DNA of 64,000 bases from Modestobacter sp. Leaf380 (GTDB lineage Bacteria > Actinomycetota > Actinomycetes > Mycobacteriales > Geodermatophilaceae). Below, one piece after another: positions 42,388-53,615 of the stretch. A program made the translations under genes and the position numbers. The stretch lies in the NCBI RefSeq assembly GCF_001424485.1, contig NZ_LMQC01000001.1:377755-441754 (forward strand). Direction: 5' to 3'. The notes beneath the pieces are model-generated. The model was not told the DNA's origin. It did not search any database and worked only from the letters and a program-made list of their open reading frames with translations. Each line of letters opens with the position of its first letter. Position 1 is the first letter of the stretch.

Positions 42388-44991
42388 TCAGGTCGTGAAG
42401 ACGACGGTCGACCCACCGGTCTTGACCACGAGCCGACCATCGTCCTGCAGTGCGGCCGTGGCTCCTGCCCGGCCCCACGTCCCGGAGTTCCAGGTCGCCT
42501 CCCCACGCGGGCTGTAGGACACCAGGTTCCCGTCCGGCTGCAAGACGAGTCGGCTGCCAGGCGCGTAGACGTAGGTGGCCCACACGACCCGTCCTCCCAT
42601 GCCGTACAGGACCAGGTTCCCGTCCTCCTGCATGACGAGGCGGTGGGTGGCGTCCGGCGAGACCAGGTACTGGCCGGCGTACAACGCCTGCCCCGAGCTC
42701 AGGCCCGACGGCGTGTCCGCAGGCGTCGACCAGACGACCCGGCTGCCGGCGTCCGTGACCGCCGAGGCCCCGTCCGCCCGCACGGTCAGCACCGCGTTCG
42801 GGTTGTTCCACGTGTTGCTGTGCCACAGGACCTGACCCGCGGCCGAGTACTCCACCACGTTGCCGTCGGGCTGCAGGATGAGACGCGCACCCGGGGAGTA
42901 GACGTAAGAGGCCCACAGGATCCGCCCGCCCGTGCCGGAGGCGACCACGTTGCCGTCGGCCTGCATCGTCAGGCGGGACTGCCCGTTCGCCGAGACGAGG
43001 TACTGGCCGGAGAACAGCTGCTGCCCCGTCTTCAGGGTGGCCGGTGAGTCGGCTGGCGTGCTGAACAGCACCGTCCCGTCCCAAGCGAGGACCGCCACGG
43101 ATCCGTCGTCGCGGACGGCCAGGCCCGCGCCGGCATTCCCCCACGTGTCCGCGTGCCAGACGACGCGGCCAGCTGACGAGTACTCCACCAGGTTGCCGTC
43201 CGGCTGCATGACCAGCCGCGCTCCAGGGGCGTAGGTGTACGTCGCCCACGAGATGCGGCCCCCGCTCCCCGTCGAGACCAGGTTGCCGTCGGCCTGGAGG
43301 GTCAGCCGGTACTTGCCGTTGGGCGACGTCAGAGACGATCCACTGGTGAGCGCCTGTCCAGAGGTCAGTTGCGCACCGGGTCCGTAGGCGCCGGACGAGC
43401 GTCCGGCGATGCGCAGGGTCGCCGTCGGACCGTTGCTCGACGTCACCATGACGGTGATGTCGTTCTTGGCGACGGCGAGCGGCGTGCCGACGGGGAGGGC
43501 GACCTGGAGGTCCCCGCTCCAGGCGTTGGGACGAGACGGGGTGCCGTCGAGCAACAACGAGGTGTCGGACCCGCTCCCGACTCGCCGGAGCACCACGCCC
43601 GAGTTGAGCCCGTAGGCATTGCGAGGATCACCGAGCCAGGCGTCCCTGGCACCGGCCTGCCGGTACTCCAGCCAGTAGACGCTCCCGTCAGAGGCGGTCA
43701 ATCGAACCGCACGGACTCCTGAGGTCGCTGACACGGGCGCCAGCGTGACCGTGGTCGCGACGCTGGATGCCGTGATGGCCACCTGCTGGGCTGCAGGGAG
43801 CAGACCGAGACGTGCGGACTGGACGGCGTTGAGCGAGCCGACCTGCCCCCAGGAGATGCCCATGACGTCGTACAGGTCGTAGTAGGCACGGGTCTGGCAG
43901 GTGCCGCCCTCGATCGCCCCGTCGCACTGGTAGGCGGAGGAGTGCCCGAGGCCGAAGTTGTGGCCGAGCTCGTGGGCCATCACCGAGGTGGCGACGTCCC
44001 GGACGTAGGAGACCCCACCCGAGCCGGGCGAGGAGCCGACGGTGCCCAACCCGTAGGAACAGCTGGTCGAGGTCCGCGGCAGGTACAGCATCAGGTGCTT
44101 GCCGGGCCCGCCGGTCCAGCCCACCCGTGCGGCCGCGTCGTTCCAGAGACCCGTCGGGTCACTGCACGCCCGGCTGGAGGTGATCCACCCGGCTGCGCCG
44201 GCGACGGCGTCCAGCCGGATCGTGTCGTTGCTCTGGCTCGACCAGAAGCCGGCGACCCCGTTGTCGAGCTCGTCCACCACGGAGGTGACGGTCGTCGAGT
44301 CGGCGGTCCCCCCGGCCGGCACGACCAGGACGACGGTGACCGTGTTGGTCGGCGCCGCACCGGCCGCCGCGGTGGTCGGATCGGGTGCAGCGGCCTGCAG
44401 CACCTGGGCGTCCAGGACCTCACGGGCCTCGTCGAAGCCCTGCTCGGCGCTGGCCTCGTCCGTCACCTCCTCGCCGACGGTCACTGCGACGGTCGATCCG
44501 ACGGGAGCGCTGGGAACGTCCTCGGTGGGGACGCGGACGGCGTCGCCCTCGGCCGGCTGGATCCAGGTCAGGGGCACCTCGTCGGCGGTGTGCTCGTCCG
44601 CGTGGTCGTGCTCGTCCGAGTGGTCGTGCTCGTCGTGACCCAGCACCTCTTCGGCCACCGGGTCCGGCCAGGCCTGGACGAGCTCGCCGACGACGGTGTC
44701 CCCTGCGTCCACCGTGCCCGCGTCACCGGTCGCGGGCGGCGGGGTGGGAGTGGGCTCGGGCGTCGCCGTCGCGTCCGGACCCGCCGTGGCGGGGGTGTCG
44801 GTGGCCGGCGCCGTGGGCTCCGGCGTGGGCTCGGCGTCCGGGGTCGACGTCTCCTCGGCAGCGGTGGTCGGCACGCCACCCGGCACCTCCTCCGCACTCG
44901 CGACCGGTGCGACCAGGAACGAGGCGAGGACTGCTGCGGACGCGACGAACACCGAGGCGCGGAGAGCGCGGCGGGGGCGTGCTGAGTTCAC
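42388..44991 (-). CDS. Secreted zinc metalloprotease with three B-type lectin repeats
   Basis: This 867-residue exported protein has a signal peptide (1 to about 33), a Thr/Pro/Glu-rich linker (about 36-90), a His/Asp-rich cluster at 119-134, and a metzincin-like protease domain around 215-400. The protease has HELGHNFGLGH at 340-350 (three zinc-binding His and Glu341) and a possible Met-turn YDVMG at 374-378. A beta-rich part follows, then three bulb-lectin repeats of about 110 residues (541-867). These hold six Q-x-D-x-N-x-V sites, four ending in Tyr as in mannose-binding lectins. AGGAG supports the GTG; that site sits in the palindrome TGCTCAGGAGCA. It may cut glycoproteins or act at a mannose-rich surface. 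Confidence 0.88.
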   Translation of the reverse strand: MNSARPRRALRASVFVASAAVLASFLVAPVASAEEVPGGVPTTAAEETSTPDAEPTPEPTAPATDTPATAGPDATATPEPTPTPPPATGDAGTVDAGDTVVGELVQAWPDPVAEEVLGHDEHDHSDEHDHADEHTADEVPLTWIQPAEGDAVRVPTEDVPSAPVGSTVAVTVGEEVTDEASAEQGFDEAREVLDAQVLQAAAPDPTTAAAGAAPTNTVTVVLVVPAGGTADSTTVTSVVDELDNGVAGFWSSQSNDTIRLDAVAGAAGWITSSRACSDPTGLWNDAAARVGWTGGPGKHLMLYLPRTSTSCSYGLGTVGSSPGSGGVSYVRDVATSVMAHELGHNFGLGHSSAYQCDGAIEGGTCQTRAYYDLYDVMGISWGQVGSLNAVQSARLGLLPAAQQVAITASSVATTVTLAPVSATSGVRAVRLTASDGSVYWLEYRQAGARDAWLGDPRNAYGLNSGVVLRRVGSGSDTSLLLDGTPSRPNAWSGDLQVALPVGTPLAVAKNDITVMVTSSNGPTATLRIAGRSSGAYGPGAQLTSGQALTSGSSLTSPNGKYRLTLQADGNLVSTGSGGRISWATYTYAPGARLVMQPDGNLVEYSSAGRVVWHADTWGNAGAGLAVRDDGSVAVLAWDGTVLFSTPADSPATLKTGQQLFSGQYLVSANGQSRLTMQADGNVVASGTGGRILWASYVYSPGARLILQPDGNVVEYSAAGQVLWHSNTWNNPNAVLTVRADGASAVTDAGSRVVWSTPADTPSGLSSGQALYAGQYLVSPDATHRLVMQEDGNLVLYGMGGRVVWATYVYAPGSRLVLQPDGNLVSYSPRGEATWNSGTWGRAGATAALQDDGRLVVKTGGSTVVFTT

Positions 44992-45057
44992 GATTGCTCC
45001 TGAGCAGAGGGGTTCCGCTCAGTGCATCGGCCGGACCGGCACGGTGCTGTAGTCACA

Positions 45058-45074
45058 CCACCCGGACGGGGTGG
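45058..45074 (-). terminator. Probable terminator of lpdA
   Basis: CCACCC pairs with GGGTGG around the loop GGACG, ten bases after the lpdA stop on the minus strand and before the metalloprotease gene. No T-run. Confidence 0.45.
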
Positions 45075-45083
45075 CGACGACGG

Positions 45084-46487
45084 TCACTCGTCGTCGGAGT
45101 TCATCAACCGCCGTCCGGCCTCGGTGATCGACCCGGACAGCGAGGGGTAGATGGAGAACGTCTGGGCCAGGTCCCCGACCGTCAGGCCCTTGCTGACGGC
45201 CAGGGTGATCGGCAGGACCAGCTCGGAGGCGCCCGGGGACACCACGACGCCACCGACGACGACGCCGGTCGAGCGGCGGGCGAAGATCTTGACGAACCCG
45301 TCCCGCATGTCGCTCATCTTGGCGCGGGCGTTGGTGGCCAGGGGCAGCTGCACGGACTCGATGTCCGAGCCCTCGACGATCGACTTCTCCTGCACCCCGA
45401 CCGTGGCGATCTCCGGGTGGGTGAACACGTTGCCGGCGACGGTCTTGAGCCGGATCGGGCTCACCGCCTCGCCCAGCGCGTGCCACATCGCGATCCGGCC
45501 CTGCATGGCCGCCACCGACGCCAGCTGGAAGACCCCGGTGACGTCGCCCGCGGCGTAGATGCCGGGCACCGACGTCCGGGACACCCGGTCGACGACGACG
45601 TGACCGGCCTGCGAGGTCGCCACCCCGCACTTCTCCAGGTTGAGCCCGTCGGTGTTGGGCACGGTGCCCACGGTCATCAGCGCGTGCGACCCGGTGACCA
45701 CCCGGCCGTCGGTGAGCCGGACCTCGACGCCGGTGGCCGTGCGCGTGACCGACTCGGCGCGGCCCCGCTCGGCGATCTTGCCGCCGCGGGACTGGAAGAC
45801 CTTCTCCACCACGGCGGCCGCGTCGGCGTCCTCACCGGGCAGCACCTGGTCGCGGGAGGACACCAGGGTCACCGGGACGCCGGCCTCCAGGTACCCGGAG
45901 GCGAACTCGGCCCCGGTGACGCCGGACCCGACGACGACGAGGTGCTCGGGGAGGTCCTCCAGGTCGTAGACGTCCCGCCAGGACAGGATCCGCTCGCCGT
46001 CGGGCTCGGAGCCGGGGAGCACCCGGGGGTCCGCGCCGGTGGCGATCAGCACGACGTCGGCCTCGAGCTCCTCGCGGACCCCGCCGTCGCCGTCGCAGAC
46101 CTCGACCCGGTGCGCGATGAGGCCGCGGATCTCGTCGGAGAGCCGGGCGTGCCCGCTGATGGTCCGCACGCCGACGCTGTCGAGCCGGGCGTGGATGTCG
46201 GCGGACTGGGCGACGGCCAGGCCGCGGATGCGCTGGTTGACCGCGGCGATGTCCAGGCTGACCGTGGCCCAGTCCGAGCCCTGCAGGCCCAGCACGGCCG
46301 AGTCGCGGACCGCGGTCATCGCGCCGGCGGCGGCGATGAGGGTCTTGGAGGGCACGCAGTCGGTGAGCACGCTGGCACCACCGAGTCCGTCGCGTTCCAC
46401 GACGGTCACCTCGGCACCGAGCTGGGCGGCCACCAGGGCGGCCTCGTAGCCGGCCGGTCCGCCGCCGATGATCACGATGCGGGTCAT
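45084..46487 (-). CDS. lpdA: NAD(P)H-quinone dehydrogenase of the LpdA type (flavoprotein disulfide reductase fold)
   Basis: This 467-residue protein has FAD-binding IVIIGGGPAGYEAAL (4-18), the NAD-binding VVVGSGVTGAEFASG, and GIYAAGDVTG. The usual redox pair C-x4-C is broken: Ser39 replaces the first Cys and only Cys44 remains. The C-terminal His-Glu dyad is also altered (YPSLSGS instead of HPTxxE). This matches M. tuberculosis LpdA (Rv3303c), which lacks lipoamide activity and reduces quinones. It probably helps against oxidative stress. ATG 46487 gives the normal N-terminus. Longer frames upstream add unconserved residues. Confidence 0.92.
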   Translation of the reverse strand: MTRIVIIGGGPAGYEAALVAAQLGAEVTVVERDGLGGASVLTDCVPSKTLIAAAGAMTAVRDSAVLGLQGSDWATVSLDIAAVNQRIRGLAVAQSADIHARLDSVGVRTISGHARLSDEIRGLIAHRVEVCDGDGGVREELEADVVLIATGADPRVLPGSEPDGERILSWRDVYDLEDLPEHLVVVGSGVTGAEFASGYLEAGVPVTLVSSRDQVLPGEDADAAAVVEKVFQSRGGKIAERGRAESVTRTATGVEVRLTDGRVVTGSHALMTVGTVPNTDGLNLEKCGVATSQAGHVVVDRVSRTSVPGIYAAGDVTGVFQLASVAAMQGRIAMWHALGEAVSPIRLKTVAGNVFTHPEIATVGVQEKSIVEGSDIESVQLPLATNARAKMSDMRDGFVKIFARRSTGVVVGGVVVSPGASELVLPITLAVSKGLTVGDLAQTFSIYPSLSGSITEAGRRLMNSDDE

Positions 46488-46594
46488 GTGTGGTCCAACT
46501 CCCGGGCTGAGCGGTGGGTGTGCAGCCCCAGTCTCCCCGCTCGCGACGGTGTCGTCCGCCACCACCCCGGTCAGGCTCGCCACACGTCCAGAGC

Positions 46595-47137
46595 TCAGGC
46601 GGTCCCCCGCACGTCGAGCCGGTAGGTCACGTCGACGACGAAGCCGTGGCCGTCACCGCCGCGCATCGCGACCTCGTGCTGCCCGGCCCCGAGCGGGGAC
46701 AGCGATCCCCAGAGGCCCCAGACGGACATCCACACGGGCCTGCGGGACCGGTTCACACCGTTCAGGAAGCCGCCGCGCACGACGAACGGGTCGTGGGTGG
46801 CGACGACGTCGACGGCGGTGTCCACCCCGTCCACGGACAGGGTGCCGAACGCCTGCTCGACCACCTCCGGGCGCTGGTCGACGAACCACATGGTGAAGAC
46901 GGGGAAGAACAACTCCCGGCGGGGAGGGACCACGAGGTGCCGGACGACCGGGTCACCGCCGTAGGAACCCGCCAGGAACCAGACGTCGTCTGGTTGGTGC
47001 AGTCCGCCGCGGGCTCCGGACGTGTCGGCGATCGGGCTGCGGAAGAAGCTCGGTGTGGCAGCCCACTGGACCCATCGCGCGGCCAGCCCCTGTGGCGAGC
47101 GGGGTGGGTACTGGTTCTGCGGCGAGGAGGACGTCAC
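46595..47137 (-). CDS. Protein of unknown function
   Basis: This 180-residue protein has no signal peptide and no membrane span. It is rich in Trp, Phe, Gly and Val and looks beta-rich, with DDVWFLAGSYGGDPVVRH in the middle and VRGGFLNGVNRSRRPVWMSVWG later. I do not recognise the family. The GTG at 47137 was chosen because TACGTT lies seven bases upstream (plus positions 47145-47150), as in other leaderless genes here. A GTG 13 codons earlier is possible. It lies between lpdA and meaB on the same strand, separated from both, so it may be a single-gene unit. Confidence 0.6.
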   Translation of the reverse strand: MTSSSPQNQYPPRSPQGLAARWVQWAATPSFFRSPIADTSGARGGLHQPDDVWFLAGSYGGDPVVRHLVVPPRRELFFPVFTMWFVDQRPEVVEQAFGTLSVDGVDTAVDVVATHDPFVVRGGFLNGVNRSRRPVWMSVWGLWGSLSPLGAGQHEVAMRGGDGHGFVVDVTYRLDVRGTA

Positions 47138-47144
47138 GGCGTCG

Positions 47145-47150
47145 AACGTA
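47145..47150 (-). promoter_or_regulatory. -10 element for the unknown gene at 46595-47137
   Basis: The minus strand reads TACGTT seven bases before the GTG; no ribosome site is seen. If correct, the longer start at 47176 is not used. Confidence 0.35.
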
Positions 47151-47221
47151 GGTGCGGTCGTGAACGCCGCAGCCACGACCCCGGCCCCGTTGCGGAGCTG
47201 TGACCTCCCCCGGGGTGTGAG

Positions 47222-48219
47222 TCAGCCGAGGGCCGGCGGGTCCGCCAGGAACGTCGCCACCAGCTGCCGCGCCGCCAGAGCCGGCGTCAACTCCCCCGCC
47301 AGCACCTGCTGCTCCAGGCCCGGGGCCGAGGACCGCACGGCCGGGTGCTCCCGGAGCCGGGCCTCCAGGCCGTCGCGGACGAGCTGCCAGGTCCACCGCA
47401 CCTGCTGGCTCTGGCGACGCCGGTCGAACTCCCCGGAGGCCCGCAGCCGGTCGGTGTGGGCGACGACCTGGGACCACACCTCGGCCAGGCCCTCCCCGGT
47501 GAGCCCGGCGCAGGTCAGCACGGGCACGTCCCAGTCGCCGGTGCCGCGCAGCATCCGGATCGCCCCGGCCAGCTCGCGGGCGGCCGTGCGGGCCTCACCG
47601 GCGGCCGGGCCGTCGGCCTTGTTGACGGCGATGACGTCGGCGATCTCCAGGATGCCGCGCTTGATGCCCTGCAGCTGGTCCCCGGTGCGGGCCAGGGTCA
47701 GGAACAGGAAGGTGTCGACCATCTCGGCGACGGTGACCTCGGACTGCCCGACGCCGACGGTCTCCACCAGCACCACGTCGTGGCCGGCCGCCTCGACGAC
47801 GACCATGGACTCCCGGGTCGCCTGGGCGACCCCGCCGAGGGTGCCGGCGGTGGGCGAGGGCCGGATGAACGCGGCCGGGTCGACCGACAGCCGTGACATC
47901 CGGGTCTTGTCCCCCAGGATCGACCCGCCCGATCGCGCGGACGACGGGTCGACCGCGAGGACGGCGACCCGGTGGCCGGCGGCGGTGAGGTCCACCCCCA
48001 GCTGGTCGATGAAGGTGGACTTGCCCACCCCGGGCACCCCGCTGATCCCGACCCGCTGCGCGCCCCCGGCGTGCGGCAGCAGCTCCACCAGCAGCTCCTG
48101 CGCCTGCTCCCGGTGCTCGGGGCGCCGGGACTCGACCAGCGTGATCGACCGCGCGACGGCCCGCCGGTCACCGGCGAGCACGCCCTCGGCGAGCGCCGGG
48201 ACGTCGACCGCCCGCGCCA

Positions 48220-48220
<1 letters not shown>
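47222..48220 (-). CDS. meaB: Methylmalonyl-CoA mutase-associated GTPase
   Basis: This 332-residue G3E-family GTPase protects and reloads methylmalonyl-CoA mutase with its B12 cofactor. It has the P-loop GVPGVGKST, VLAVDPSSARSGGSILGDKTRM (switch), VVLVETVGVGQSE and NKADGP (guanine recognition). The ATG at 48220 overlaps the mutB stop (ATGA). As the third gene of mutA-mutB-meaB it is translated with its client. Confidence 0.95.
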
Positions 48221-50423
<2,203 letters not shown>

Positions 50424-50427
<4 letters not shown>

Positions 50428-52349
50428 GCCCGCGCTCCCAGCAGCTCGTCGAGGGTGGTGCCCAGCACCGCGACGGCGTCGCAGCCGGTGAACACGTGGC
50501 CGTCCACGCCGTCCACATCGGGGTCGGGCTTGCCGGCCAGCCACACCCGGGTCGCCCCGGCCGCGCGCAGCTCGGCGACCAGGCCGGCCGCGTCGGCGCG
50601 ATCACGGTCGGACCCGCAGATGCAGGCGACCGTCGTCCCTGCGTCGGCGAAGCCGGAGGCGCCGTCCCCGGTGGGTGTCGCCAGGCCGCCGGCCTGGAAG
50701 AGGTTGCTCGCGAAGGACACCCGCGCGGTGTGCGCGGCGGGCTTGCCGATCGTGGCCAAGTACACGGCGGGGCGGGCATCGGCGGCGTCGGCCCGGTCGC
50801 GCAGCGCCTCGAACGCCTCGGCGGCCCGCACCCGGGGCAGACCGCCTGGTCCCGGGGGCAGCACCTCGGCGGCCGGACGGCGGCGGGGCAGCCCCTCGGC
50901 GAGGTTCGGGAACTCGCTGACCCCGGTGATCGGGTCGCGGCGGGTGGCCAGGCGCGACGACCTGGCCTCCCACGCAGCGGCGACCCGGGCGTGCACCAGC
51001 CCCGAGGACAGCGCCGCGGCGTACCCGCCGGCGCGCTCGATCTCGGTGAACCAGTCCCAGGCCGCGTGGGCCAGGGCGTCGGTGAGCGACTCGACGTACC
51101 AGGAGCCCCCGGCGGGGTCCAGGACCCGCGCGAGGTGGGCCTCCTCGGTCAGCAGCGCCTGGGTGTTGCGGGCGATGCGGCGGGCGAAGGCGTCGGGGAG
51201 GCCGAGGGCTGCGTCGAAGGGGGTGACCGTGACCGCGTCCGCCCCGCCGACGCCGGCGGCGAAGCAGGCCACCGTGGTGCGCAACATGTTGACCCAGGGG
51301 TCCCGCCGCGTGGTCATCACCGATGACGTGACGGCGTGCTGCCGCATGCCCCGGGCCTCGGCGGAGACACCGGCGACCTCGCCGACCCGGTCCCACAGAC
51401 GGCGGGCGGCGCGCAGCATCGCGATGGTCGTGAACTGGTCGGCGGTGGCGGCGAACCGGAACTCCAGCTGGGTGGCCGCCTCGTCGAGGGACAGCCCGCC
51501 GTCGGTCAGCGCCCGGAGGTAGGCGACCCCCGCGGCGAGCGCACAGCCCAGCTCCTCGACGGCGGTGGCACCGGCGTCGTGCACCACGGTGGCGTCGACG
51601 ACGAGGGCTCGCAGGTCCCCGTGTGGCGCGGCCCGGCGGGCCAGCTCGGCGAGGCCTCCCAGGCTCTGCTCCTGCCCGGAGGTGGCGTGCACGCTCAGCG
51701 GGTCCAGGCCCAGCGAGCCACCGGGAGCCAGGTCGGTGCGGCCCTCGACCAGGTCCAGGAACGCCTCGGCGGCGGGCACCCCGCCCTGCAGGGTCACCGG
51801 CGCGAGGTCCAGCAGCACGTCGGTGAGCACCTCGCCCAGGGAGTCCACCGGGACCGCGCCGTCACCGAGCACCAGCCACAGGGAGGTGACGCCGTGTTCG
51901 AGGTCGGCGGCGACAGCCTCGCGGGTCGTCGCGACGTCGGGGTCGGCGTGCCGCTGCCGGACGTCCCAGCCGGCCGGGATGCCGCCGCCGGCGGCCTGCG
52001 CGTCGACGGCCGAGGGGGCCGGCCGGACGACCCGGCTGCCGCGCACGTACGGCGGTGCCCCGGGGACGCCGGTCGGGGGCAGGTCGGCGACGTCGGCCGC
52101 GCTGTACAGCGGGGCGACGTCGACGCCGGTGGCCACGGTGCGGCGCAGCGCGTCCTCCACCGGGTCGGGCAGCTCCTCCCGACCGGCCTTGCGCAGCACC
52201 CCGGCCACCGCCTCGCGCCACTGCTCGCGGGTGACCGCGGGGAAGCCCGCGGCCAGGGACAGCTGCGCCGGGGCGGCGGGCTCGTCGGGCACCTGGGCCG
52301 CGTCCATGGGGGACTCGGCCGTGGCGTCGTGGTCTGACTGGTGGCTCAT
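50424..52349 (-). CDS. mutA: Methylmalonyl-CoA mutase, small subunit
   Basis: This 641-residue protein is related to MutB but lacks the D-x-H-x-x-G cobalt motif in its C-terminal domain, as usual for the non-catalytic subunit. Matching barrel features include [15 protein letters not shown] and [18 protein letters not shown]. The first 35 residues are polar and poorly conserved, so a later start is possible. It is the first gene of the mutA-mutB-meaB operon. Only about 50 bases lie between it and the M20 gene; no B12 riboswitch is visible there. Confidence 0.93.
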
Positions 52350-52400
52350 CGTCGGGTCACCGGCTCTCGGGAGAAGCGTGCTGGCTTTGTACCGCAGGGG

Positions 52401-53615
52401 TCAGACAGAGCCCGACCGGGAGGGCGCAGGAGTGGCGGGGTTCACAGCGTCGGCGGCCAGGGCCGTCAGCGCCGTGCGGGCCAGCAGCCGGACGCCGACG
52501 CCGATCGCGCGCTCGTCCACGTCGAACGTGCCGCGGTGCAGGTCCAGGGGTTCACCGCCGCCGTGCGTGCCCAGCCGGGCCAGCGCGATCGGCAGCACCT
52601 CGGCGAACCAGCCGAAGTCCTCGCCGCCCATCGACTGCGGGGACAGGACGACGCCGTCCTGCCCGACGGTCTCCAGCGCGGCCGAGCGCAGCAGGGCGAC
52701 CCCGCGCGGGTCGTTGACGACCGGCGGGACCCCGCGGACGTACTCGACGTCCACGGTGGCCCCGGAGGTCTCCGCGACCTGCCGGATCAACCGGCGCACC
52801 ATCTCCTCCGCGGCGTCCCAGACCGTGCGGTCCAGCACCCGCACCGTGCCGCGCAGCATGCCGGTCTGCGGGATGGCGTTGGCGGCCACGCCCGAGCCGA
52901 CCGCACCCCAGACGAGCGACATCCCGGCGCGGGGGTCCACCTGTCGGGACAGCAGGCCGGGCACCTCGGTGATCACCCGACCCAGGGCGTGCACCAGGTC
53001 GACGGTCAGCTGGGGCCGGGCGGTGTGCCCGCCGGGGCCGGTCAGCGTGACCTCCAGCCGGTCGCAGGCCGCGGTGATGGACCCGGTCCGCAGACCCACC
53101 CGGCCCACCGGGACCGAGGGGTCGCAGTGCAGCGCGAAGGCCCGGGTCGCCCCCTCCAGCACTCCGGAGGCCACCACCTCCAGTCCCCCGCCGGGCACCT
53201 GCTCCTCGGCCGGCTGGAACACGCAGCGCACCGTGCCGGGCAGCGCGTCGAGCTCGGCGAGTGCCTGCGCGACGCCGAGCAGCACCGTGGTGTGCACGTC
53301 GTGCCCGCAGGCGTGGCACATGCCCTCGCGGGTGGAGGCGTAGGGCACGTCCTTGAGGTCGGCCAGCGGCAGCGCGTCGATGTCGGCGCGCAGCACGACC
53401 ACCGGTCCCCCGCGGCCGACGTCGCAGACCAGCCCGGTGCCGTTGGGCAGCCGGCGCGGGGTCAGCCCGACCTGGCGCAGCTGGCGCTCCAGGTAGGCCG
53501 TCGTCTCGTGCTCGACGAAGCCCAGCTCGGGGTGGGCGTGCAGGTGCCGCCGGACCCCGACCAGGTCCTCGTGGTGGGCCTCGACCCACCGGTCCACCGT
53601 GTCCTGGGCACTCAC
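52401..53615 (-). CDS. M20-family amidohydrolase
   Basis: This 404-residue metallopeptidase-fold hydrolase has RRHLHAHPELGFVEHET, LRADIDALPL, CHACGHDVHTTVLLG and FQPAEEQVPGG, which together bind two metal ions; the dimerisation domain includes GPGGHTARPQ. The family includes N-acyl amino acid and indole-acetyl amino acid hydrolases. It matches the AmiB1 position in the mycobacterial order (from memory). The GTG at 53615 overlaps the stop of the ligase gene upstream (GTGA). Its natural substrate may relate to that ligase's gamma-glutamyl products (inference). Confidence 0.9.
   Translation of the reverse strand: MSAQDTVDRWVEAHHEDLVGVRRHLHAHPELGFVEHETTAYLERQLRQVGLTPRRLPNGTGLVCDVGRGGPVVVLRADIDALPLADLKDVPYASTREGMCHACGHDVHTTVLLGVAQALAELDALPGTVRCVFQPAEEQVPGGGLEVVASGVLEGATRAFALHCDPSVPVGRVGLRTGSITAACDRLEVTLTGPGGHTARPQLTVDLVHALGRVITEVPGLLSRQVDPRAGMSLVWGAVGSGVAANAIPQTGMLRGTVRVLDRTVWDAAEEMVRRLIRQVAETSGATVDVEYVRGVPPVVNDPRGVALLRSAALETVGQDGVVLSPQSMGGEDFGWFAEVLPIALARLGTHGGGEPLDLHRGTFDVDERAIGVGVRLLARTALTALAADAVNPATPAPSRSGSV

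Noticed and set aside
40547-43249. Minus-strand open frame of 900 codons covering accA3 and the end of the metalloprotease gene
   Set aside because: It runs opposite accA3 and in another frame through the protease gene; composition is low-complexity and no motif is present.
52350-52400. Possible B12 riboswitch before the mutase operon
   Set aside because: The gap before mutA on the minus strand belongs to the next gene's upstream side and only about 50 bases are free; no conserved B12-box-like segment was seen.
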